Assembly: GCF_041596335.1 (NCBI RefSeq)
Contig: NZ_JBFHIT010000015.1
Coordinates: forward strand, 15,030-79,029
DNA from: Mangrovibacterium sp041596335
GTDB lineage: Bacteria > Bacteroidota > Bacteroidia > Bacteroidales > Prolixibacteraceae
DNA: 64,000 nt
Direction: 5' to 3'
Position numbers and translations under genes: made by a program. This document shows positions 9,108 to 18,654 of this stretch, in pieces. How positions within the stretch are numbered: the first letter of the stretch is position 1; every line of letters begins with the position of its first letter. The notes under the pieces are model-generated. The model was not told the origin of the DNA and made no database searches. It saw only the letters and a list, made by a program, of their open reading frames with translations.

Positions 9108-9893
9108 ATGAGTTTAAACACACCACCACGCATACTGGAAATTGCCGGAGAAACAGCCATCACAAAGGACAATTATTCCGTTAAGAAGATATTAGTACTC
9201 AGCTTTTTAGCCGGCGCATACATTTCGTTCGGCGGTTTGCTCTCGATTATGGTTGGAGGCGGAATTCCCGAAATTGCCGCGGCGAATCCCGGATTGGCAA
9301 AATTCATTTTTGGTGCCACCTTCCCGGTTGGCCTGATGATGGTTGTGATGGCCGGCGCCGAACTGTTTACCGGCAACAATGCTTATTTTATGCCGAACGT
9401 ACTCAACAAAACACAACACTGGACAGCTCCATTGCGAAATTGGGGGCTGGTGTATTTCGGGAACCTGATTGGCTCGCTGTTTATCGCTTATTTTTTGGTC
9501 CACCTCACCGATCTGGTCCAGAACGACCCCTGGCATCAAGTGGTTCTCGACATTGCCGACAACAAAACCTCCGATCCGTTTTACAAAACCTTTTTAAAGG
9601 GTATTGGTGCTAACTGGCTGGTTTGTCTGGCCATGTGGATGGGCATGTCGGCACAGCACACCACCGGCAAAATTCTGGGCATTTGGTGGCCCGTTATGAC
9701 CTTTGTCGCGTTGGGATACGAACACTCCATTGCCAACATGTTTTTCATTCCTCTGGCTATTTTCGAGGGCTCTTCGGTAAGTTGGTCCGGCTTTGTATTC
9801 GACAACCTGATTGCTGCCACGCTGGGCAATATCGTTGGCGGTGCCTTTTTTGTTGGAACGCTTTACTGGTATGCCTACGGAAAGCGGAAGTGA
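9108..9893 (+). CDS. focA: Formate/nitrite transporter family channel (FocA-type)
   Basis: A 261-residue integral membrane protein of the FNT family, forming pentameric channels for formate or related monovalent anions. Six hydrophobic segments are discernible (about residues 32-52, 66-88, 111-132, 165-187, 193-215 and 232-254). Family features are visible: the re-entrant loop motif AELFTGNN (about residues 84-91) and GMSAQHTTGKILGIWWPV around the pore histidine region. Its position downstream of pflB-pflA supports formate export or exchange. A 266-bp gap containing an inverted-repeat unit separates it from pflA, so it may have its own promoter. Confidence 0.93.
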   Translation: MSLNTPPRILEIAGETAITKDNYSVKKILVLSFLAGAYISFGGLLSIMVGGGIPEIAAANPGLAKFIFGATFPVGLMMVVMAGAELFTGNNAYFMPNVLNKTQHWTAPLRNWGLVYFGNLIGSLFIAYFLVHLTDLVQNDPWHQVVLDIADNKTSDPFYKTFLKGIGANWLVCLAMWMGMSAQHTTGKILGIWWPVMTFVALGYEHSIANMFFIPLAIFEGSSVSWSGFVFDNLIAATLGNIVGGAFFVGTLYWYAYGKRK

Positions 9894-9988
9894 TCAGTCG
9901 CAGTCAGTTTCCAGAACGACCAATGAGACTATTAATGGCAACGAATGACATTTGACTATTCGGACTTGGTACGCTTGCGGCTTGCGTC

Positions 9989-10174
9989 TCATTCTCCCAT
10001 CTCCACAATCAACTTTTGAATGCAGCAGCGACAGAGGCAGCGATCGAAAGTCGCGCCAATATAGTCGGATATTTTTTCAGGGATTTGCAGGTTTGCACAT
10101 TCACAAGTCAGATCACCGTAGCAATTTATTCCGTCGCCACAGTTATCGCAGGTTTGCATTTCGTAGTTGTTCAT
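9989..10174 (-). CDS. Small cysteine-rich protein (CWC family)
   Basis: A 61-residue protein with eight cysteines, arranged as CDNCGDGINCYG, CEC and CLCRCC, matching the cysteine-rich CWC family (Cys_rich_CWC), small proteins presumed to bind metal. I place the start at the ATG at 10174 (MNNYEMQTCDNC). The four extra residues upstream would depend on a TTG. Function of the family is unknown. It lies alone on the minus strand between focA and a secreted NTF2-like protein. Confidence 0.75.
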   Translation of the reverse strand: MNNYEMQTCDNCGDGINCYGDLTCECANLQIPEKISDYIGATFDRCLCRCCIQKLIVEMGE

Positions 10175-10227
10175 TCCGCCAATCAATTTTCGTAAGCCAA
10201 ACAGTCAAACCGGGCAATGGTTCAAGC

Positions 10228-10260
10228 TAAAAACAGAACCCACTGTCAGACAATGGGTTC
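10228..10260 (-). terminator. Candidate intrinsic terminator of the NTF2-like gene
   Basis: Read on the minus strand, GAACCCA pairs with TGGGTTC. A further TTGT/ACAG pairing extends the stem to 11 bp around a 3-base loop, followed by TGTTTTT. It lies about 110 bp past the stop codon of the upstream minus-strand gene. Confidence 0.6.
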
Positions 10261-10370
10261 GGTTCAACACAGACTCTATTAGTTGCTTAATTTTCGCGCT
10301 GCAATAGGCCACCGGCAAATTGCTATTCAAAGTAGAACAAATTGAATTTATGTGGTATTGCGAAGCGATA

Positions 10371-11282
10371 TTATTCCAAATGGTTTGTGCTGTAGTAATA
10401 GACTGAATTAACAATTTTGCCCTCCTCATCGAAGGTATCCGACAGCATGACCGGCATTTCGATCTTCTTCCCTTCTTTCGAAGTGGAGCGGAAAACCCAC
10501 CAGGAATAAACGACATAGTCACCATTTTTCTCGTAATAAATACAATCCGGGTAACCAAACTGGGTCATCGTCATATTATCATTATTATCGAAAATCATCT
10601 GCCACACGTCCTTCTGTTGTTCCATCGTCATGAATGAATCTCCCCAGTCCATCATCAAGCTTGCAAAACCCGCCTTTGGAGAGAAATAGCTCATCAACTC
10701 ATCCATATCTTTGGCACAAAGCGCATTGACATATTTCCGAACCGAAAGAATATACGGATGATTGATATAGACCACTCCATTCTTGATGGTTCGTTCGCTG
10801 TTATTAATCTCCTGAAACAGATCGTTATTGTAATATTGAATCAGAACCGAAATTTTGCCGTCATCGTTAAACCGGTAGAGGTTATGAGTGGGCAGATCCA
10901 GATTGATTCCGGTTTTGGTGTGCGTTCCGGCAACACGAATCCAATCCTGTACCCAGAGTCCGCCTTTTTCGTATTCAATCGCATCAGCGTAAGCCGGAGT
11001 GTCTACTTCAAACCTAATCGCATCAAATTCCCTAATCCACCAACTGTACAAACTCGGCAGTTCGGCATTTTTCATCGTAAATTTTCGGTCGTTTCGGCTA
11101 ATGTGAACCGAATCGGCAAAGAAACTAACAAAGGCTGCAGAATCACCTTTGGCAAAAGCCTGCCACATATTTGTGACCTTTTCCATCGCGGGATGCTCAA
11201 TAAACACCGTTCCGTTTTTCTTCTGCGCGTAAACGCCAGCCATGATAGCTATCGCCACAATCGACAATACAAGTTTTTTCAT
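10371..11282 (-). CDS. Secreted protein with two NTF2-like (SnoaL-type) domains
   Basis: A 303-residue exported protein. The first 19 residues (MKKLVLSIVAIAIMAGVYAQ) form a typical Sec signal peptide. The mature part contains two successive NTF2-like cone-fold domains, about residues 30-160 and 170-300. Each starts with a helix of the type 'P...K....A...D...L...F...' (HPAMEKVTNMWQAFAKGDSA, then HPYILSVRKYVNALCAKDMD) and ends in paired antiparallel strands (VLIQYYNN, VNSVYYYSTN). Such domains serve as small enzymes or as ligand-binding pockets. No catalytic residue can be assigned. The tandem arrangement suggests internal duplication. Confidence 0.75.
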   Translation of the reverse strand: MKKLVLSIVAIAIMAGVYAQKKNGTVFIEHPAMEKVTNMWQAFAKGDSAAFVSFFADSVHISRNDRKFTMKNAELPSLYSWWIREFDAIRFEVDTPAYADAIEYEKGGLWVQDWIRVAGTHTKTGINLDLPTHNLYRFNDDGKISVLIQYYNNDLFQEINNSERTIKNGVVYINHPYILSVRKYVNALCAKDMDELMSYFSPKAGFASLMMDWGDSFMTMEQQKDVWQMIFDNNDNMTMTQFGYPDCIYYEKNGDYVVYSWWVFRSTSKEGKKIEMPVMLSDTFDEEGKIVNSVYYYSTNHLE

Positions 11283-11722
11283 AGGACTAAAATTTAAGGT
11301 AAAAACTAAGTTTGAAAAGCTGAATTGGGTCTAACCAATTTACGAAAAGCCCGGAAGAAATACACCATTAAAGCCTGACTATCTGCCACTTAAACAACCC
11401 AATATTAATTATAATTCAACAGAATGCCGGACTATCGATACCGAAATGAAGTCTTCCACTCGAAAAGTCCTGCCAAATCGTTCATGCAGCATCAGACTGG
11501 TCTGATAAAGCGAAACGTCAGTATATTAGTTATGATTTTCATAAAAGACACTTTTGTCTTATTCTGTTCCCGATCCACATCTCCCCGATCGGGAAAGAAG
11601 GCCAAACTCCGATGATACAGTGCGTTTTTTAGCCGGCAACCGAAACAAAGGCCTTGGTTCCGGGCACAAAAAAAACCTCTACGGGAGGCTATTTCAATCA
11701 ATAATTCTGAAAAATGAATGGC
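11283..11722. other. 440-bp intergenic region
   Basis: No convincing gene. It separates two minus-strand genes. Apart from the terminator at 11667-11690 and the presumed upstream region of the NTF2-like gene, I see nothing recognisable. Confidence 0.6.
11667..11690 (-). terminator. Intrinsic terminator of the TPR gene
   Basis: On the minus strand, AGCCTC and GAGGT form a short stem around CCGTA, followed by eight T residues. It starts about 35 bp past the TPR gene stop. Confidence 0.65.
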
Positions 11723-12598
11723 TCATTTAATTCGCTTTTCCATGTGTTCGGCCCGTTGTGCATCTCCCTGCCTTTGGTAGAGTTTATACAGCGAACTAAT
11801 CAGAAGCTGATCGTAGGGATATTCGGCCAATGATTTTTCGAGCATTGCACGAGCCTGCGCGTAATGTTCATTTAGTTCTTCAAACTCCGGATGAACGCCC
11901 ACACTCGTTTGGTCATGGCGGACCAGGCTATCCACCTGTGCCCGATACAGCTCGTCGGCACGCTCAAACAGAGTCACTCCCAGCAATTTTGTTGCTCTCC
12001 TATCCTCCGGAAATTCAGTCTGCATGAGCTCAAAAACAGCAATTGCCTGATCGTACTTTTGAATACGATGCAGGCTCAGTCCAAGCAAATACAGGTAATT
12101 TTTATTCTCCGGATGAGCTTGCGTTACCTGCTGAAAGCAGTCGGTCGCTTTGTCGTACCGCCCGTTATTGAAATACAGATAAGCCAATTTTTCATCAAAC
12201 TCGGTTGAATCTTCCGGCATTGTTGCCTTGCCTTCCAGCAATAATTCCTCGGCCTTTCCAGGCTGCTTTAACCCAACGTAGGAATCAGCCAAAAGACGAG
12301 TGCTCGAGCCTGGGTTAATATTCAACCCGATACATTCGTCAAGAAACGGAATTGCTTTCGCGAACTGCCCGATTCGGACATAATTCAGTCCGGCATGAAA
12401 AACACAGAGGGTATCTGCCAGGGTTTGCGCCCTGAAGGCCTGGTAAGCTTCTTCAAATAATTTCGCGGCTTCGGCAAAATGTTCCTTCGACTCGGCAGTA
12501 AGCGCGTCGATTTTTAATGCCTCTCCATTTTGCGCCCCGACAATTCTCGTCAGGAAAACTAAGCAAGAAGCGATTAAAAGGATTCTTTTCATGGCCAA
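11723..12598 (-). CDS. Secreted/periplasmic TPR-repeat protein
   Basis: A 291-residue protein with an N-terminal signal peptide (hydrophobic core LLIASCLVFL, cleavage near VGAQ). It continues with at least five tetratricopeptide repeats between residues 30 and 285, recognisable from the W/L-G-Y-A-F-A-P spacing (for example GLNYVRIGQFAKAIPFLDEC, YLYFNNGRYDKATDCFQQV). TPR solenoids bind other proteins. It lies 160 bp downstream of the OmpA/PD40 gene on the same strand, at the end of the surface-structure locus, so it could assist that assembly. A separate function is equally possible. Confidence 0.8.
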   Translation of the reverse strand: MAMKRILLIASCLVFLTRIVGAQNGEALKIDALTAESKEHFAEAAKLFEEAYQAFRAQTLADTLCVFHAGLNYVRIGQFAKAIPFLDECIGLNINPGSSTRLLADSYVGLKQPGKAEELLLEGKATMPEDSTEFDEKLAYLYFNNGRYDKATDCFQQVTQAHPENKNYLYLLGLSLHRIQKYDQAIAVFELMQTEFPEDRRATKLLGVTLFERADELYRAQVDSLVRHDQTSVGVHPEFEELNEHYAQARAMLEKSLAEYPYDQLLISSLYKLYQRQGDAQRAEHMEKRIK

Positions 12599-12760
12599 TT
12601 CTACTTTACTGATGCGGGTCGTTTTTATACAACATTAAATAGTTGTACAAAATTAGAGCTTTTCAATCACAAATGAGATTATGTTATTGTGCCAAATGGG
12701 TTTCGAACGCATTAAATTAACCTTCAACACCAGGCGGCTATGAAAAGAGTAAGTAGTAGA

Positions 12761-14734
12761 TTATGGCTGTTTTCGAACAATACGAATCACTGTTCGCCGG
12801 TTTTCGGACGCCTGCTTTTCACTGATCCTGCTGATATCAGTTACCCCATCCGGAAGCGGGGCTTCGCCTAGTCCGCTGTACTGAATTCGGCTAGGGTTGA
12901 TGTTGCGCGAAACAAAATAGTTATTTACAATTCGGGCTCGCTCAACGGACAACAATCGATTGATATCCTTACTTCCCCGCCAATCGGCGTAGGACGCGAT
13001 GCGAATTTCGAGTTCCGGGTTTTTCTTCAGATAATCAACCAACGGATTAAGCACCTTAAAAGCATCCGGACGCAGCGCCCACTTGCCAAAATCGTAATAA
13101 ATTGAGTATTCATGGTTGATTTGATCGGGGTGAGCCGGATCTATGCTGACATAAAATGGAGGTTGATCGTCCAATTCCATTGGCGGAAGATCTCCTTTTG
13201 GAATTGGAGTCAGCGCAATATCAACCTGCGAAGGACTGTTAAAAATCTGCCCTTTAACGGTTAGTTCGTACTGTGCCGGTAAATATCCTCTACGTGACAC
13301 AAAGGCCCGGCAACGTTCGCCATCCTTCAGATCCACATTGCTTACGCCCTCAAAATTTCCGAATGCCATCGCGATGGTGTCTCCGTTTGCGTTCAACACA
13401 CCAAGCTCAACATCCGCTACCGGCTTTCCGCTCTCCGAATCGGTCACAAAAAACAGGATCGGAACTTTTTCAATCTTTTGCACAAAATAGTAAAGGTCGT
13501 CCCTGCCTTTTCCGCTTTCGCGGTTGGAGCTAAAATACCCGCGATCCCCTTCCTTGGTCAATGCCAGTCCGAAATCGTCTCCCCGACTGTTCATTGGGTA
13601 GCCCAAATTCCAAACCCTTTTGTAAACGCCACCTTCGGGCAGCACTTTAAACAGATCGAGGCCCCCCAGCCCTCCGTGCCCGTTTGACGAGAAGTACAAG
13701 GTGCTATCCGGCGCGAGGTAGGGAAAAAGTTCGTTTTCAGCCGTATTGATCTCCGGCCCAAGGTTTTCAGGCTTTGTCCATTGCCCCTTTTCGAGCCGAC
13801 TGACATAAAGATCAGTGCCCCCGTATCCGCCCATTTTATCGGAAACAAAAATGAGCACAGAGCCATCGGAATTTGTCGCCGGATGGGCAACCGAATACTT
13901 CCGGTTATTCATCGGAAGTTCGTAGGCATAATTCCAACGATCAAATTCGCGTGTCGACCGTTGAATTTTCAGATGGACATCGTCGCTCGCCTTTTGCGTT
14001 TGACTTCCAAAATGGTTGTGCGTAATAAACACCTGATCGGTTTTGGGCGCATAGGCAATCGGTCCGTCGTGGAATCGGCTGCGCAAGGTTGGAGCGAATA
14101 ATTTTGGCGGACCTACCTGTCCATCGGGCAAAATATCGGAGGCGTACAATTTAAGGTAGGGTTCATCTTCAAGAAACGGGCTTCCGGTAAGCCCTAACTG
14201 TAGTCCGGTAGAACAAAACACCAATTGGTCGCCGATGATTACCGGCCCAAGCTCCGTGTCTTTCGTGTTTACAAAAAGAGGGGTGATGGTATACGATGCC
14301 GAATCGCGAAACAAGCCCAACAAGTCCATCAGCTTCTGTTTCATGGCTCTCGCTTTCTCGTCGTCGGGATCCTTCGAGTCGAGACGCATCAGCCAATAGG
14401 CGGCTTCCTCGTATCGGGTGGCCTGAGACAGCGCGTTGGCATAGCCCAAAAAGTCCTGATTTATCGCGTCCTCGTAATTCACCAGCCGGGCATACCATTG
14501 CAATGATTCGTCCAAACGATTTGCCATGAAAGTCGCGTCGGCCAATCTGCGAAGCGCCTCGAGATCAGTGCTATCCTTTTCAAAAGCGCTCTGATAGAAC
14601 CGGATTGATTTCGCGAAAGCCTGATCATTGTAATACTGGTCACCACGCATGATGGCAGTCGTTTGCGCGACACTCAATAAATTGAGCCCCACAAAGCAGA
14701 CCAGAATAGCAATTTTCAAGACATCCCTTCTCAT
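12761..14734 (-). CDS. Outer-membrane-associated TPR-PD40-OmpA protein
   Basis: A 657-residue exported protein with the layout common next to PorP/SprF genes in Bacteroidota. It has a signal peptide (1-23), two to three TPR helices (about 25-120), a WD40-like PD40 propeller (about 145-410, repeats such as GGYGGTDLYVSRL, GGLGGLDLFKV, GKGRDDLYYF), a carboxypeptidase-regulatory-like beta domain (about 415-510), and a C-terminal OmpA peptidoglycan-binding domain (about 540-657, with YYDFGKWAL and RLLSVERARIV). The OmpA domain should tie it to peptidoglycan, and the propeller should contact partner proteins, as in PorE. It starts 3 bp after the PorP stop, so the two are translated together. Confidence 0.9.
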   Translation of the reverse strand: MRRDVLKIAILVCFVGLNLLSVAQTTAIMRGDQYYNDQAFAKSIRFYQSAFEKDSTDLEALRRLADATFMANRLDESLQWYARLVNYEDAINQDFLGYANALSQATRYEEAAYWLMRLDSKDPDDEKARAMKQKLMDLLGLFRDSASYTITPLFVNTKDTELGPVIIGDQLVFCSTGLQLGLTGSPFLEDEPYLKLYASDILPDGQVGPPKLFAPTLRSRFHDGPIAYAPKTDQVFITHNHFGSQTQKASDDVHLKIQRSTREFDRWNYAYELPMNNRKYSVAHPATNSDGSVLIFVSDKMGGYGGTDLYVSRLEKGQWTKPENLGPEINTAENELFPYLAPDSTLYFSSNGHGGLGGLDLFKVLPEGGVYKRVWNLGYPMNSRGDDFGLALTKEGDRGYFSSNRESGKGRDDLYYFVQKIEKVPILFFVTDSESGKPVADVELGVLNANGDTIAMAFGNFEGVSNVDLKDGERCRAFVSRRGYLPAQYELTVKGQIFNSPSQVDIALTPIPKGDLPPMELDDQPPFYVSIDPAHPDQINHEYSIYYDFGKWALRPDAFKVLNPLVDYLKKNPELEIRIASYADWRGSKDINRLLSVERARIVNNYFVSRNINPSRIQYSGLGEAPLPDGVTDISRISEKQASENRRTVIRIVRKQP

Positions 14735-14737
14735 GAA

Positions 14738-15715
14738 CTAGAAATAGCGAGGCGACATAAATCGTCTTCTCCCCAAATTAAATGCAAAACTTAAAAATAC
14801 CTCGTGGGTACCACGGTTAAACGAATTCAGATCCGTTGCCGTAACATCGTAAGCATATCCGACTTTAAACTGCTTTGTAACAAAAGCTTGAAGAGTCGCG
14901 CCTACAGCATCCCCAATTCGCCAGTTTGCACCTAACCACAATCGATCGTAAAAAAGAAAGTGAGCGGACAAATCGACTGAGATCGGCGCGCTTCCCACAT
15001 ATTTTACCAACGTATAAGGTTTAAATTTAACATCCCGGTTAATGTCGAACACATAACCGGAAATCAAAAACAAATGGATCTCCTCCTTGCTGGCGAACTG
15101 CGACGAATAACCAACATCGGTAATTTGGTTACGCAGTAATTTTGGCGCCGACAAGCCAAGGAACAACCGTTCATTGTAAAAAAACGTGCCGACTCCAAAG
15201 TTGGGTAAAAATTTTCGAATTACATCGTCTCCAAGCAACGGATCTCCACTATCGTTGTATTCTAAGATCGAATAGTCTGTACTATAGAAATTTACACCGG
15301 CTTTTAAGCCCAACGACACATAACTGCGGTAGCCAACCCGCAATTTACGCGAATAATCGAAATACACCCCGGTTTGATGGACGGGACCAATCTCGTCGGA
15401 GAGAAACGAAAGCCCGATTCCGGTATCAAAATTCCTCATTGGATACTGAGCCGAAAGTGCCTGTGTAATGGGTGCGCCGTCGATTCCAATCCACTGATTG
15501 CGGGAAATAACCATCACCTCGAGACTTGTCCCCAGGCTGGCATAAGCCGGGTTGATCGACAAAATATTGTTCATGTATTGGGTGTACATGGGGTCTTGTT
15601 GCGCCCGCCCCGACAGCGATAACAACACAAACATCAACGAGCAAACAGCCGATGTTACTCCCCTGCCCCAAAAGCCAGCCATTTGAATGTCTCTATATGC
15701 CTTGATTCTGTTCAT
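14738..15715 (-). CDS. PorP/SprF family outer-membrane protein (type IX secretion)
   Basis: A 325-residue outer-membrane beta-barrel of the PorP/SprF family. After the signal peptide comes the hallmark QDPMYTQYMNNILSINPAYA (residues 41-60), then alternating amphipathic strands and a terminal aromatic residue typical of barrels. PorP/SprF proteins pair with a neighbouring large adhesin that carries a type B C-terminal domain and hold it at the outer membrane during or after export. The neighbour here is such a protein: its stop codon overlaps this gene's ATG by one base (TAATG read on the minus strand), indicating translational coupling and a one-to-one relation. Confidence 0.93.
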   Translation of the reverse strand: MNRIKAYRDIQMAGFWGRGVTSAVCSLMFVLLSLSGRAQQDPMYTQYMNNILSINPAYASLGTSLEVMVISRNQWIGIDGAPITQALSAQYPMRNFDTGIGLSFLSDEIGPVHQTGVYFDYSRKLRVGYRSYVSLGLKAGVNFYSTDYSILEYNDSGDPLLGDDVIRKFLPNFGVGTFFYNERLFLGLSAPKLLRNQITDVGYSSQFASKEEIHLFLISGYVFDINRDVKFKPYTLVKYVGSAPISVDLSAHFLFYDRLWLGANWRIGDAVGATLQAFVTKQFKVGYAYDVTATDLNSFNRGTHEVFLSFAFNLGRRRFMSPRYF

Positions 15716-18606
15716 TAACGTTCGATAAATATAAATCCACTTAAGCGTTTGTCGCCGTTGCCCAAATCCAGAATGTAATAGTAGGTACCTGCCGGAACCA
15801 TTTTGTCGCCCACACGAACACCCCGGTTGGCTACCCCATCCCAGAAGCCGGTTTCACCTTCACTGTCGCCGTAGTTCTCGGCTTCGTAAACCAGATTTCC
15901 CCATCGGTTGAACACTTTCAGGTGCACATTATTGTAGTCCGACAAACCTTTAATCTCGAAATAGTCGTTGTAGCCGTCGTTGTTTGGTGTAAACGCATTC
16001 GGGATAAAGAAGCCTTCCTCGCTCACAATCACCAGCACCGTGGCATCATCACATTGGTCGTAATAGTCGCAAACTCGGTACACAAAGTTGTCTTCACCCG
16101 AAAACTCGTCGTTCGGAGTGTACACAATCACCGAGTCGGTCTGCACTTCGGCAATACCGTTCGTTGGTTGTACCAAAATGCTCACCGTTGTGGGGTCGAG
16201 TGCTCCCTGCGGAATATCATTCCGCAGTACATTAATGCTCACATAGTTGTTTACCAGCACTTCAGCCTCATCGTCAACAGCCTGAATCCAAACGCCCACA
16301 GTCACCGAATCCATGTCCATACAACCATTTTCATCGGTCACGGTCAGATAATATTTTCCGGCACCTTTCACTTCGGGAGTCGAGGTGTTGGCGCCCGACA
16401 CAATTACCCCACTGCCCGACGAAGTCCAGCTAAACGACAGGTTGTCGCCTGTGCTGGCTGTAGCGTCCAACAGAATCGACTCCGACGAATTCTCGACAAA
16501 CACCAAGGCGTCGGTAATCGCTTCAACCTGCGAGTCAGCTTCAACCTGAACAGTGCGTTGAACGGTATTTCCCAACCCGTCGGTGAGGGTAAGCGTATAG
16601 CTTGTGCTTTGCCCCGGTGTAAATATCGGTGTTGATGAGCTGGCATCCGACAAATAGGTTGATGGTGACCAGCTGTAGGTTAGCGGTCCGACACCGGAAC
16701 TCTTCGACGCGTCGAGCACCACCGAGGCACAAGCCCCCACGGTAAACTCACTTTTCACGATGATCACCGGCTCTTCGATGTACGAACTAATGTAAGCAGT
16801 TGCCATCGACGTGTCGAGCGAACTGATCATCTGATAAACAAAGGCATCGGTGAAATAGCCGGTTTCGCCAACATTAGGCAGGTATTCAAAGCTTCCGTCG
16901 CTATTCAGCACCACCGTACCCGACGACGGTTCCTGCGCAACGGAATAGCTTGCGCTTGTCGCGCCATCGCCCCGGTGATTATCGGGCAGCTGAGCCGACA
17001 AAATACCGGAGTTGTAGAAACTGACATCGGAGGCGAACAAATCGTTTTGTTCGTAAATGGTATCGAGCACATAAATAGTCACGGTGGCCCAATCGCAGAC
17101 ACCCGCATTACAAATTTCGTAATTGAACTTCTCCTGTCCGTAAAAGTCCGTTTCGGGCTGATAGGTAAATACACCGTTGGTTCGGTACGAGATATTCCCT
17201 TCCAGTTCGTTGTTTGTTACCTGCTCCAAGGCTACCGACGCGCCATCGAGGTTAAAATCGTACTCCAGGAAATTACCGGTCAGAGTACCATTCATTTCTA
17301 TGGCAAATATCTTGTCGCTTCCAACCGGATAGGCAGCCTCGAAATCGGTATCCAACACCTGAATCGTCACATAGGCGTTGGAGCACACCCTTTTGCCTTC
17401 GGCATTGGTTTCGCACAAGGTATACTCAAAAGCCGCGTCGCCGGTAAAACCGGTTGCCGGCACAAAGGTATAAGCGCCCGTGGTTCGGTTAAAAGAGGTG
17501 AGCGTTCCGGCCGAAGCGTCGGGCTGGGCAATAACAGTCAGCTGCAGGGTTCCCGAGTCGTACAAGTCGTTGGTAAGCACATTACCCGTGAGCGTTTCGT
17601 TTTCCCACCCCTGGTTGATGTCGCTAATCGCTAATACCGGGGTAACATGGCTTGGTGGCGGTGGTGGCGCGATAACTACGATCGACACCGTTTGCCAGTC
17701 GCTTACACAGCCGTTCGAACCTTCGGCTTTCACGCGTAAAAGATACTCGCCCGCCAGGTCGAAAGCCAACTCCCCGGTTTCGTCGATAATTGAGCTCAGG
17801 GTTGTTGACGAATTTAGCGGATTGGTAAGCACCCAGGTGTAAATAAAGTTATCCTGACCGCTTACCGAGAAACTCATTCGGTCGTGAAGATCGAGCGTAT
17901 AGTCGGTTTGTGCCAGGCTAATGTTTGGTTCGGCTTTGGTAATTAAGCTGAAAATATTTTGTCCCGTTTGGGGAAGGATTTCCTGATTTTGGGCATCGGT
18001 TGCTCCGGTTAGTTCAATTTCGTAAGTCCGATCAACGGAGCCGGTTCCGCTTAACTGCGAAGTGCTGATGCTTAAAGTTTGATCGGAAAAGGTGATGGTT
18101 TGTGCCGTTTGCGCCACACCATCGATCGAATAATTTAGGCTGATGGGAAACAAAGCCTCGTCGAGCGCTGTGCCGTCCTCATCGGTAAAACTCAATTCAA
18201 TTGTGTTGGTATTAATCGCGTCTCCATAACACAGTGTTGTGGAGAGCGTGGGAAAGAGGGCGTATTGTAGATCATTTTCGAGAATGACAATTGGCGTGTT
18301 CCGACCAGCAGAACATCCGCTGGCATTGGTTTCAAAAACCGTTGGGTAATAGGTTCCTTCCTTTGAAAAAATAATAGCAGTAGCTGAGCTATTGGCAGCA
18401 GAGGTAAACGAGTAAGCCGAAGCGTCAGCCGAAACAACCGATTGAGCATCGGTATATACGTTCCACTGGTAACTACTCCCGGCATGATTTTCAACTGAAA
18501 GTTCAATCGTTTGCCCTACATAATAACTAACCTGACCTTCTACCTGCACGACCCCGGTCATACAAAAGATCAGGGCAATAACCCAAGTGCCAATTTTTAC
18601 TTGCAT
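15715..18606 (-). CDS. Multidomain surface protein with type B type IX sorting domain; proposed fibre anchor
   Basis: A 963-residue exported protein. It has a signal peptide (1-24). Residues 25-235 form a module shared with the next two upstream genes: Ig-like part with SSYQWNVY, DASAY and ETNASGC, then a second beta part starting at TTLCYGD and ending in PNIS...D at 227-235. It is followed by a PKD/Ig-like domain (about 236-310), several cadherin-like repeats of the VTxVxQP/G...YTP type (about 320-600 and 785-870), PKD and Ig-like domains (610-770), and a gliding-motility-type C-terminal domain (about 875-963) with FIPNAFTPNNDGYND and FNRWGNLVY. That last domain directs export by the type IX system and association with PorP/SprF. 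The shared N-terminal module suggests it is the cell-proximal anchor of a polymer. Confidence 0.88.
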   Translation of the reverse strand: MQVKIGTWVIALIFCMTGVVQVEGQVSYYVGQTIELSVENHAGSSYQWNVYTDAQSVVSADASAYSFTSAANSSATAIIFSKEGTYYPTVFETNASGCSAGRNTPIVILENDLQYALFPTLSTTLCYGDAINTNTIELSFTDEDGTALDEALFPISLNYSIDGVAQTAQTITFSDQTLSISTSQLSGTGSVDRTYEIELTGATDAQNQEILPQTGQNIFSLITKAEPNISLAQTDYTLDLHDRMSFSVSGQDNFIYTWVLTNPLNSSTTLSSIIDETGELAFDLAGEYLLRVKAEGSNGCVSDWQTVSIVVIAPPPPPSHVTPVLAISDINQGWENETLTGNVLTNDLYDSGTLQLTVIAQPDASAGTLTSFNRTTGAYTFVPATGFTGDAAFEYTLCETNAEGKRVCSNAYVTIQVLDTDFEAAYPVGSDKIFAIEMNGTLTGNFLEYDFNLDGASVALEQVTNNELEGNISYRTNGVFTYQPETDFYGQEKFNYEICNAGVCDWATVTIYVLDTIYEQNDLFASDVSFYNSGILSAQLPDNHRGDGATSASYSVAQEPSSGTVVLNSDGSFEYLPNVGETGYFTDAFVYQMISSLDTSMATAYISSYIEEPVIIVKSEFTVGACASVVLDASKSSGVGPLTYSWSPSTYLSDASSSTPIFTPGQSTSYTLTLTDGLGNTVQRTVQVEADSQVEAITDALVFVENSSESILLDATASTGDNLSFSWTSSGSGVIVSGANTSTPEVKGAGKYYLTVTDENGCMDMDSVTVGVWIQAVDDEAEVLVNNYVSINVLRNDIPQGALDPTTVSILVQPTNGIAEVQTDSVIVYTPNDEFSGEDNFVYRVCDYYDQCDDATVLVIVSEEGFFIPNAFTPNNDGYNDYFEIKGLSDYNNVHLKVFNRWGNLVYEAENYGDSEGETGFWDGVANRGVRVGDKMVPAGTYYYILDLGNGDKRLSGFIFIER
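17902..18534 (-). repeat. Shared fibre module, copy in the anchor protein (N-terminal)
   Basis: Codons for residues 25-235 of the 963-aa protein. Shared landmarks with the other two copies are an xYxW core (YQWNVY), the DASAY segment, ETNASGC (Cys98), a second Cys in TTLCYGD (Cys126), an ISLNYSI strand, a late YEIEL strand and a terminal PNIS-xxxx-D. Confidence 0.6.
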
Positions 18607-18654
18607 ATAAAAATTCCACCGGCCGGAACTGGCCGGTGGAATTGAAATGAGTTA

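Noticed and set aside
15922..16635. 237-codon plus-strand frame
   Set aside because: Antisense to the 963-aa protein; His/Val-rich and without domain character.
16975..17634. 219-codon plus-strand frame
   Set aside because: Antisense shadow of the 963-aa protein gene.
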